Shown: in pieces, positions 56,506 through 64,000 of the stretch
How the letters are laid out: every line of letters starts with the position of its first letter
How positions within the stretch are numbered: position 1 is the first letter of the stretch
Assembly (NCBI GenBank): GCA_018268035.1
Contig: JAFDXI010000122.1
Span: 1-64,000 of the forward strand
DNA: 64,000 nt
Direction: 5' to 3'
From: Bacteroidota bacterium
GTDB lineage: Bacteria; Bacteroidota; Bacteroidia; Chitinophagales; Chitinophagaceae
Notes under the pieces: generated by a model
Told to the model about the DNA's origin: nothing
What the model saw: the letters and a program-made list of their open reading frames with translations, nothing else
The model's database searches: none
Program-made: the position numbers and the translations under genes

Positions 56506-58044
56506 ATGAATATAAAAAGACTGTTTGCTTTTGCAGCATTTATCTTAACCATAAAAGCTTTGTCAGCACAACAGGTGCAGATGACGATGACTGATACTTC
56601 GCACCAGGTAATCAGCAAATATATTTATGGCCATTTTGCAGAAGATCTTGGTCGTTGTATTTATGGTGGTTTCTGGGTTGATTCCAATCTTGATGTTGCA
56701 AAGAATGACAGGTTGCGTTTAGATGTAATTGATGCTTTAAAAAAATTGCATATCCCTGTCCTGCGTTGGCCGGGTGGTTGTTTTGCAGACCAGTATCATT
56801 GGGAAGATGGTATTGGTGACCGTAGCAAAAGACCAGTGCGTGTTAATACTACCTGGGGCATGGTGCCTGATGATAATAGTTTTGGTACAGATGAATTTTT
56901 GAAGCTCTGCAAACTGCTGGGCACTGAACCATACATTGCAGGTAATGTGGGCACAGGCACACCAAAGGAAATGGAAGACTGGTTGGAATATTTGAATTAC
57001 AATGGCGAAAGTACATTGGCTGATATGCGACGTAAAAATGGACACGATGCGCCCTACAATGTTTCTTTTTGGGGAGTGGGTAATGAGAGCTGGGGTTGTG
57101 GTGGAAATATGACACCAGAATATTATTCAGATCTCTATAAACGCTATTCAGAATTCTGTAAAGATTATCCCGGCACTAAATTGAAAAAGATTGCGAGTGG
57201 CGCTAATTCGGATGATTATCACTGGACAGAAGTGTGCATGAAAAATATTCCTGTATCAAATATGTGGGGCATTTCAATGCATTACTATACAATTGTAAAC
57301 ACCTGGAATGAAAAAGGCTCTGCTACCAATTTTGGAGAAGATGGATATTTTAATGGAATGAAAAAATGCCTCGATATAGAAACCCTGATTAATAAGCACA
57401 GTGCAATAATGGATAAATATGACCCGCAGAAAAAAGTTGCATTGGTTGTAGATGAATGGGGTATATGGACAGATGCTGAACCAGGCACCAATCCTGCATT
57501 TTTATACCAGCAAAACAGCCTGCGTGATGCATTGATTGCAGCATCTACTTTGAATATTTTTAATATTCACAGCGACAGGATAAAGATGGCTAACCTGGCA
57601 CAGATAGTGAATGTGTTGCAGGCATTGGTGCTGACTGATAAAGAAAAGATGTTGCTTACACCAACCTATTATATTCTTGACATGTATCAATATCACCAGG
57701 ATGCCACTTTGATCCCTTTAAAATTTCAGAGCCCGCTTTATGCGTATGGAAATGAAAACATACCGGCTATCAATGCATCGGCATCAAGAGATAGTAACGG
57801 CGCTGTGCATATCACTTTGGTAAATCTTGATCCGAGAAAAGAAATAACAATCAATACAACAGTACCCGCATCATTAAAATCTGTTACAGGTGAAATATTA
57901 AATTCAGATAAATATACCGACATCAACACGTTCGACAATCCGGGAAAGGTTAAGCTGAAAGCCTTTACCGGTGCGGCGTTGAAAGGTTCTGCATTGAGTG
58001 TAAAGATGCCTGCACATTCTGCAGTAATGCTGGAACTGAAATAA
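56506..58044 (+). CDS. Alpha-L-arabinofuranosidase, GH51 (short form)
   Basis: A 512-residue GH51 enzyme with a signal peptide (LFAFAAFILTIKALSAQ), so probably periplasmic. YGHFAEDLGRCIYGGFWVD and LRWPGGCFADQYHW are characteristic; the acid/base is E194 in GVGNESWG and the nucleophile E317 in VDEWGIW. It lacks the added domains of the other GH51 in this window. Being located inside the araB-araD operon, it probably finishes off short arabino-oligosaccharides to free arabinose. Confidence 0.94.
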   Translation: MNIKRLFAFAAFILTIKALSAQQVQMTMTDTSHQVISKYIYGHFAEDLGRCIYGGFWVDSNLDVAKNDRLRLDVIDALKKLHIPVLRWPGGCFADQYHWEDGIGDRSKRPVRVNTTWGMVPDDNSFGTDEFLKLCKLLGTEPYIAGNVGTGTPKEMEDWLEYLNYNGESTLADMRRKNGHDAPYNVSFWGVGNESWGCGGNMTPEYYSDLYKRYSEFCKDYPGTKLKKIASGANSDDYHWTEVCMKNIPVSNMWGISMHYYTIVNTWNEKGSATNFGEDGYFNGMKKCLDIETLINKHSAIMDKYDPQKKVALVVDEWGIWTDAEPGTNPAFLYQQNSLRDALIAASTLNIFNIHSDRIKMANLAQIVNVLQALVLTDKEKMLLTPTYYILDMYQYHQDATLIPLKFQSPLYAYGNENIPAINASASRDSNGAVHITLVNLDPRKEITINTTVPASLKSVTGEILNSDKYTDINTFDNPGKVKLKAFTGAALKGSALSVKMPAHSAVMLELK

Positions 58045-58149
58045 AACTGGTTATAGGAATGAATATTTTGAAAAGAATTTTTGTAATTAACAAGAGATAT
58101 AAACGCCGAAACAATTTTTTGATGAAAGATCATAATAATACATTCAAAT

Positions 58150-58848
58150 ATGAATAAATATGCCCACATACAACAAGAAGCTTTTGAAGCAAACATGCAG
58201 TTGCCTGAATTGAAATTGGTTTTATACACGTTTGGAAATGTGAGTGCTGCAGACAGGAGCAAAGGAGTATTTGCAATAAAGCCAAGTGGTATCCCTTATC
58301 ATGATCTGACCCCTGAAAAAATGGTAGTGGTTGATTTTGATGGAAAAGTTGTTGAAGGGAGTCTTAGGCCATCATCAGACACATTAACACATGCTGTGTT
58401 GTATAAACATTTCATAACTGTTGGCGGTATTGCGCACACCCATTCTACTTATGCAACAGGTTGGGCGCAAAGCCTGCGTGATATACCGATTTATGGAACT
58501 ACACATGCAGACCATACCACCTGCGACATACCTTGTGCAGCGCCAATGAGTGATGAAATGATACAGGGTGATTATGAATACCAGACCGGCTTCCAGGTTA
58601 TTGATGCTTTAAAAGAAAGACAGTTGAATTATACTGATGTTGAAATGATTTTAGTGGGCAACCATGCACCGTTTACCTGGGGAGCTACTGCAGCAAAAGC
58701 AGTTTATAACAGTGCAGTGCTGGAAGAAATTGCAAAAATGGCTTTTATTACTGAAACAGTGAATGCTGATGCGAGGCGTTTGAAAAATGCTTTGATAAAA
58801 AAACATTATGATAGAAAACATGGCAGTGGCAGTTATTATGGGCAATAA
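58150..58848 (+). CDS. araD: L-ribulose-5-phosphate 4-epimerase
   Basis: A 232-residue class II aldolase-fold epimerase. The zinc ligands are in GGIAHTHSTYATGWAQ and the distal His in LVGNHAPFTWG; THADHTTCDIPCA is an AraD signature. It converts L-ribulose 5-phosphate to D-xylulose 5-phosphate, which enters the pentose phosphate pathway. It lies between the short GH51 gene and araA. Confidence 0.96.
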   Translation: MNKYAHIQQEAFEANMQLPELKLVLYTFGNVSAADRSKGVFAIKPSGIPYHDLTPEKMVVVDFDGKVVEGSLRPSSDTLTHAVLYKHFITVGGIAHTHSTYATGWAQSLRDIPIYGTTHADHTTCDIPCAAPMSDEMIQGDYEYQTGFQVIDALKERQLNYTDVEMILVGNHAPFTWGATAAKAVYNSAVLEEIAKMAFITETVNADARRLKNALIKKHYDRKHGSGSYYGQ

Positions 58849-58916
58849 ATTTTAAACAATAATGCATTGCAAAATGTATTTGATTCATTAATAAATAAAA
58901 GATTAAAAAAATAACA

Positions 58917-60413
58917 ATGACAGATCTTAAACAGTTTGAAGTCTGGTTTATCACAGGCAGCCAGCACCTGTATGGTGAAGAAACTTTAAAGCAGGTATCG
59001 GCACATGCAGAAGAAATTTCAAAATACCTCAACGCATCAAAAGCAATCAGTACAAGCATTGTATTTAAACCTATTGTTACCACACCGGACGAAATTACTG
59101 CCTTGTGCAGGGAAGTGAATGCTAATCAAAAATGCATTGGTATCATTTCCTGGATGCATACTTTTTCGCCGGCAAAAATGTGGATCAACGGATTGAAAAT
59201 TTTGCAAAAACCTTTACTGCATTTGCATACACAATACAACCGCGATATCCCATGGAGCAGTATAGATATGGATTTTATGAACCTGAATCAAAGCGCACAT
59301 GGCGACAGGGAGTTTGGCTTTATAGTTAGCCGTTTGCGTAAGGAAAGAAAAGTGGTGGTGGGCCATTGGAAGGATAAGGATGTGATAAAAAATATTGATG
59401 CATGGTGCCGAGCCGCAGCAGGTTGGAATGATTGGCAGGGTGCAAAGTTTGTGCGCTTTGGCGACAACATGCGTTATGTAGCAGTAACTGATGGTGATAA
59501 GGTAGAAGCAGAATATAAATTTGGATTTTCTGTAAACACACATGGCATTGGCGATTTGGTTAAAGTAATCAATACAATCAGTGATGCTGAAGTGGATGCT
59601 TTGATAAAAGAATATGAAAATGCTTATACATTAAGTGCATCATTGCAGAAAAAAGGAAAGAAAAGACAATCATTAAAGGATGCTGCAAGAATTGAGCTTG
59701 GCCTGAAAGCCTTTCTTGAAGATGGAAATTTTAAAGGCTTTACTGACACTTTCGAAGACTTGTATGGCATGAAACAACTACCCGGCATTGCCGCACAGCG
59801 GATCATGGAAGCAGGTTATGGTTTTGCAGGCGAAGGTGACTGGAAAACATCTGCACTGGTTAGGGCAATGAAAGTAATGGGTAGTGGTTTAAAAGGCGGC
59901 AACAGTTTCATGGAAGATTACACCTATCATTTTGAACCGGGTAATGAAATGGTCCTGGGTGCACACATGCTTGAAATTTGTTCCTCTATTGCAGACGGAA
60001 AACCTGCTTGTGAAATTCACCCTCTTGGTATTGGTGGAAAAGAAGACCCTGTGCGGTTGGTGTTTAATGTTGCAGGTGGCAATGCATTAAATGCATCAAT
60101 CATTGATATGGGCAATCGCTTCAGGTTGTTGGTAAATGAAGTGCAGGCAGTAAAACCAAAAAATAAATTACCAAAACTTCCTGTTGCAAGGGTATTATGG
60201 AAACCATTACCTGATATGAAAACCGGATGTGCTGCATGGATCTATGCAGGTGGTGCACACCATACTTGTTACAGCCAAAACCTAAGCAGTGAACAGTTGC
60301 AGGATTTTGCTGACATAGCTGGAATTGAGTGTGTCCTGATTAACCGAGATACCAGGCTCAACCAGCTCAGGAATGAATTGAGGTGGAGTGAATATTATTG
60401 TCAAAATAAATAA
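58917..60413 (+). CDS. araA: L-arabinose isomerase
   Basis: A 498-residue isomerase that turns L-arabinose into L-ribulose. It begins with the family's [20 protein letters not shown] and contains [20 protein letters not shown], the catalytic Glu regions [21 protein letters not shown]-like and the final [14 protein letters not shown]. Length equals E. coli AraA (500). It is followed by the symporter gene after 26 bp. Confidence 0.97.
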   Translation: MTDLKQFEVWFITGSQHLYGEETLKQVSAHAEEISKYLNASKAISTSIVFKPIVTTPDEITALCREVNANQKCIGIISWMHTFSPAKMWINGLKILQKPLLHLHTQYNRDIPWSSIDMDFMNLNQSAHGDREFGFIVSRLRKERKVVVGHWKDKDVIKNIDAWCRAAAGWNDWQGAKFVRFGDNMRYVAVTDGDKVEAEYKFGFSVNTHGIGDLVKVINTISDAEVDALIKEYENAYTLSASLQKKGKKRQSLKDAARIELGLKAFLEDGNFKGFTDTFEDLYGMKQLPGIAAQRIMEAGYGFAGEGDWKTSALVRAMKVMGSGLKGGNSFMEDYTYHFEPGNEMVLGAHMLEICSSIADGKPACEIHPLGIGGKEDPVRLVFNVAGGNALNASIIDMGNRFRLLVNEVQAVKPKNKLPKLPVARVLWKPLPDMKTGCAAWIYAGGAHHTCYSQNLSSEQLQDFADIAGIECVLINRDTRLNQLRNELRWSEYYCQNK

Positions 60414-60439
60414 TCATCTAACATTAAAAAACGGTTGTT

Positions 60440-62128
60440 ATGAAAAATCAGCTTACTGCCATAGACTATGTTGTTTTTATAATCTACTTCATAATTGTAG
60501 CCATATATGGTTATTCTGTTTACCGCAAACGCAGGAGCAAAGAACATGATGCGAAAGCATTTTTTCTTGCAGAAGGATCTTTGACATGGTGGGCTATTGG
60601 TGCTTCTTTAATTGCTTCAAATATTTCTGCCGAACAGTTTGTTGGTATGAGTGGTGAAGGATTTTTTTTGGGTATTGCAGTATCTGCTTATGAGTGGATT
60701 GCAGCAGTGGCGCTGATTATTATTGCTATTTGGTTTATACCGGTTTACCTGAAGAATAAGATTTATACCATGCCACAGTTTTTAACGACAAGATATAATG
60801 AATCTGTGGCGTTGATTATGGCAGTTTTCTGGTTGTTTTTATATGTGTTTGTCAATCTCACATCTATTTTATACCTCGGTGCTGTAGCCATTAATGGGCT
60901 TCTTGGTGGAGAATACCTGCACCCTATCATGATTGGCTTATCCATTTTTGCATTGCTGATTTCACTGGGTGGTATGAAAGTAATTGGATACACTGATGTG
61001 ATACAGGTTGCGGTTTTAATCATCGGCGGGTTGGCTACAACGTACATGGCATTGGTGATTGTAGGTGAAAAACTGGGAGTAGGCAGTGATGTTGTTTCAG
61101 GGTTCAGGGCTTTAATGGCGCATGCACCTGATCATTTTCACATGATTATTCCTAAACCCAATGCTACCTCTTCTCAAAACGATATTGACAGGTACCTTAC
61201 ATTTCCAGGCCTTGCCTCTTATCTTGCCGGTATCTGGATCATCAATCTTAATTATTGGGGATGTAACCAATACATTACACAACGTGCACTGGGTGCAGAC
61301 CTGCAGACAGCAAGGACAGGGATTTTGTTTGCCGGCTTTCTTAAATTACTGATGCCTGTTATTGTAATGTTGCCGGGCATAGCAGCCTTTGTATTGTATA
61401 AAAACGGGCAGCTTCCGCAATTGATTGATGGAAGAAAAGATTATGCATATTCTTCAGTCCTCAGCTTTTTACCTAATGGATTAAAAGGGTTGTCTATTGC
61501 GGCATTGACTGCTGCCATTGTTGCTTCACTTGCTGGCAAGGTGAATAGTATTTCTACCATTTATACGCTTGATGTCCATAAAAAATATATTAATAAAAAT
61601 GCGGATGAAAGGAAACAGGTAATAACAGGCAGGATTGCTGTTTTCGTCGCAATGATACTTGCCATACTTTTTACCTGGAAAGATTTATTGGGGATTGGAG
61701 GAACGGGTGGCTTCACTTATATTCAAAAATATACAGGCTTTATCAGTCCGGGTGTTTTTGCTATGTTCCTGTTGGGCATGTTTTGGAAAAGAACAACAGG
61801 CGCTGCAGCATTTGTAGGTGTGATTGTTGGCTTTCTGTTGTCAGTTTTCTTTAATGAGATGGCGCCACATGTTTTAGGTAATGAAACATTTATGTACACA
61901 GCCTATCCAAATGCGAACGGCGTTTATGAAATACCTTTTCATATTTGTATGGGCCTTGCCTTCCTGTTTACTATGATAATAATGGTTGCTGTTAGCCTTG
62001 CCGGGCCGAAAGTAAATCCAAAAGCATTTGCACTTGACAAAGAAATGTTTAAACTTAAACCATCATCAATCGTTTTAATTCTGATAACATTTTTGATATT
62101 AACTGCTTTGTATGTGAAGTTTTGGTAA
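60440..62128 (+). CDS. Sodium:solute symporter (SSS family), predicted arabinose transporter
   Basis: A 562-residue inner-membrane transporter with about 13-14 helices, of the SGLT-like branch: AIGASLIASNISAEQFVGMSG carries the sodium site and GLKGLSIAALTAAIVASLAGKVNSIST is the matching conserved helix. Last gene of the araB-GH51-araD-araA run, so it very likely carries arabinose (or arabinosides) with Na+ into the cytoplasm. Confidence 0.93.
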   Translation: MKNQLTAIDYVVFIIYFIIVAIYGYSVYRKRRSKEHDAKAFFLAEGSLTWWAIGASLIASNISAEQFVGMSGEGFFLGIAVSAYEWIAAVALIIIAIWFIPVYLKNKIYTMPQFLTTRYNESVALIMAVFWLFLYVFVNLTSILYLGAVAINGLLGGEYLHPIMIGLSIFALLISLGGMKVIGYTDVIQVAVLIIGGLATTYMALVIVGEKLGVGSDVVSGFRALMAHAPDHFHMIIPKPNATSSQNDIDRYLTFPGLASYLAGIWIINLNYWGCNQYITQRALGADLQTARTGILFAGFLKLLMPVIVMLPGIAAFVLYKNGQLPQLIDGRKDYAYSSVLSFLPNGLKGLSIAALTAAIVASLAGKVNSISTIYTLDVHKKYINKNADERKQVITGRIAVFVAMILAILFTWKDLLGIGGTGGFTYIQKYTGFISPGVFAMFLLGMFWKRTTGAAAFVGVIVGFLLSVFFNEMAPHVLGNETFMYTAYPNANGVYEIPFHICMGLAFLFTMIIMVAVSLAGPKVNPKAFALDKEMFKLKPSSIVLILITFLILTALYVKFW

Positions 62129-62142
62129 AAGGGTATTTTTTC

Positions 62143-62188
62143 AAAAAGAGAGACTGCCTCATTTAATTGAGGCAGTCTCTCTTTTTTT
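62143..62188. terminator. Strong bidirectional terminator after the arabinose operon
   Basis: A 19-bp perfect stem: AAAAAGAGAGACTGCCTCA (62143-62161), six-base loop, TGAGGCAGTCTCTCTTTTT (62168-62186), continuing in T to 62188. A runs on one side and T runs on the other allow function in both directions, for the operon and for the convergent LRR gene. Confidence 0.9.
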
Positions 62189-62311
62189 ATTTAGTTAATG
62201 GCGAAATTGTTTTCAGTTTAAACCGTTCATTTTGACTGATACTTTTTCAATAATGTGTTGATTTAAGATTTTATCCGTCAGTAATTTTAATATGAACAAT
62301 AATATGAAAAT

Positions 62312-63998
62312 TTATTCTTTTATAAAATTGATTGAAGATGTTCCGTTTTCATTTTTCACATTCAATATATAACTACCCGGTTTTAATTTATCAATATTAA
62401 TACTATAAGTGGGTACTTTGACTGCATTTAATTCGAGTCTTTTGTTTCCACCAATATCTGTTATGGTTATCATATTATTACCTATTAAGGATAAGCTGTT
62501 AACAGTAAGAGTATTTTTTACAGGGTTGGGATAAATATACATTTGCTTTGCTTCTTGTTTTGTAAAGCTACCAGTATAAGATACTGTATCCGTTTTAAGA
62601 GTAAGACCTGTGGCAATTGAGTTTGATATTTCGGCGTAATAATTACCAGTTTCAGTGGGTTGAAATGTAGAGTCACCAATTATTATAGTTGGTGTAGTCT
62701 CTCCTTCTTTATACCATTTATAGGTGTTATTACTAAGGGTGCCGCCAGCAGAAACAGCAAGCATATTTCCGTTCTGGTGAATATGAATATTTGCCTGGGG
62801 AGAATATATAAAGTCTTCTTTTGTCTTTTGGACTATGCCTTCAATCATGTTAAAAGTAAAATAGTTATTTGATACGTTTCCTGATAAAGGGGAATACTCG
62901 GAATTAATAATAGAGAAATTTCTATTATCAGTCATTAAATTATTAGAGACATCAATATATCGAAGAGTTTTCACTTGTAATATTGATCTCGGAAGGCTAC
63001 CTGTTGGTTGGTTATAGCTTAGCACCAATTTGTTTAGGTATATCATGTTGCTTATAGATGCAGGGATACTTCCACTTAACTGGTTATCAAAAAGCGATAT
63101 ATTTTGTATATAGATGCAGTTCCCGATAGATGCGGGTATAGTACCACTGAGTTTATTGCTGAACAGTATAAGCCTACCTAAATTGATTAGGTTACCAATT
63201 GTTTTTGGAATGCTTCCAGAGAGTGAATTTTGACTAAGGTTTAAGATATAAAGATTTATTAGGTTTCCAATAGAAGCCGGTATGCTGCCGCTAAAATTGT
63301 TTTTATTTAGATAAAGGTTCCATAGATTTGTTAATCCTGTGATGAATGCAGGAATAGGGCCATTGAGATTATTATAGCTTAGGTACAGGTAATTCAATTT
63401 TGTAAGCTTACTAAATGATTTAGGAATGGTTCCGGTAAATGCATTATTATTAAGCATTAGAGTTTGAAGATTTGGAATAATTCCAATAGAAGCCGGTATG
63501 CTACCGCTAAATTTGTTATTATCAAGATATAACTGATACAGGCTAGTCATATTTGCGAAAGATTCGGGTATAGGCCCATTAAGGTTGTTATGACTTAAAT
63601 AAAGAAATTTCAAATTTGTAAGGTTACCTATAGTATCGGGAAATGAACCGGAAAATTCATTATTACTCAGGTTTAATTCTATCAGATTTACAAAATTGCC
63701 GATAAAAAGTGGGATTCTTCCTCTAAAACTGTTACTATTTAAAAAAAGGTAATTCAAATTTGTAAGGTTACCAATTGAATCTGGAATCATTCCGGAAAGT
63801 TCATTATTATGCAGGTCTAAAAATGTCAGGTTTATAAGATTGCCCAAGGAAGCTCGTAGTGTACCGGTTAAATAATTATTTTCTAATCTTAAATTAATGA
63901 GTGCAGTCAAATTGCCTATTGAGGTGGGGGAGTGTTCCATTCAAATTATTGCCATCTAAAATAAGGTAAATTACCCTAGAACCAGTTATATCAACAGT
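62312..63998 (-). CDS. Plant-type leucine-rich-repeat protein with T9SS sorting domain (partial, frameshifted)
   Basis: The gene enters from the right edge and ends at 62312. About fourteen 24-residue repeats of the form LxLxxNxLSGxIPxSIGNLxNL are readable. They are followed by a linker, a PKD/Ig-like segment (NTYKWYKEGETTPTI) and a T9SS type A sorting domain beginning YIYPNPVKNTLTVNSL and ending SSINFIKE. The ATG at 63940 is not a real start: another repeat (VIYLILDGNNLNGTLP) continues upstream to 63998 in a different frame, and one base too many in the G5 run at 63926-63930 explains the break. Predicted to be a surface adhesin or binding protein; whether it is intact depends on the frameshift. 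Confidence 0.8.
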
Positions 63999-64000
63999 AA

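Noticed and set aside
63940-63940. ATG at 63940 as the start of the LRR protein
   Set aside because: It would start in mid-repeat without a signal peptide, and the repeat continues upstream in another frame.

Overview
The window comes from a low-GC member of the Bacteroidota, most likely a Chitinophagaceae-like soil, rhizosphere or freshwater bacterium. The signs are a fused LpxC-FabZ, a PorX-type regulator, two proteins with type IX secretion (T9SS) C-terminal sorting domains, a SusC/SusD pair, DUF5606 and DUF4249 proteins, LytS/LytTR signalling, and promoters of the TTG-N17-23-TAnnTTTG class. I saw no rRNA, tRNA, CRISPR array, insertion sequence or phage gene.

Positions 1-30.6 kb are mostly housekeeping: the tail of a YncE-like propeller, an M3 oligoendopeptidase, DUF5606, ComB, a large SWIM/SNF2 helicase, a LytS-LytTR pair, a small secreted peptide with its own terminator, LOG and Sua5/YrdC proteins, a 1163-residue T9SS propeller protein, RF3, TilS, rhomboid protease, RlmH, a secreted EEP phosphatase, a DUF4249 lipoprotein, thioredoxin reductase, PorX, an HD phosphohydrolase, and a lipid A block (lpxD, lpxC-fabZ, lpxA, orphan ABC ATPase).

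Positions 30.8-62.1 kb form one coherent catabolic locus and are the most interesting part. One set of genes encodes the complete trans-4-hydroxy-L-proline route: 4-hydroxyproline 2-epimerase, FAD-dependent cis-4-hydroxy-D-proline dehydrogenase, DapA-family pyrroline-4-hydroxy-2-carboxylate deaminase, alpha-ketoglutarate semialdehyde dehydrogenase, plus an amino-acid permease. Interleaved with it are arabinose genes: two GH51 alpha-L-arabinofuranosidases, a GH127-type beta-L-arabinofuranosidase with the Glu/Cys metal site intact, a mutarotase, araB, araD, araA and a sodium/sugar symporter. A SusCD pair, an AraC regulator, a secreted DUF885 metallopeptidase and a DUF5695 protein complete it. 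The peptidase, hydroxyproline dehydrogenase and mutarotase genes are run together, with a TAATG overlap between the first two. I infer a system for eating hydroxyproline-rich plant glycoproteins (extensin-type, hydroxyproline-O-arabinosides): outer-membrane import, removal of alpha- and beta-linked arabinose, proteolysis, then parallel catabolism of the peptide part to alpha-ketoglutarate and of the sugar part to xylulose 5-phosphate. Inverted repeats with TAATGT-like arms (TAATTGT-N7-ACAATTA) before araB and before the DUF5695 gene may be shared operators.

Positions 62.3-64 kb hold a plant-type leucine-rich-repeat T9SS protein that runs off the window and carries an apparent frameshift in a five-base homopolymer near its visible upstream end.
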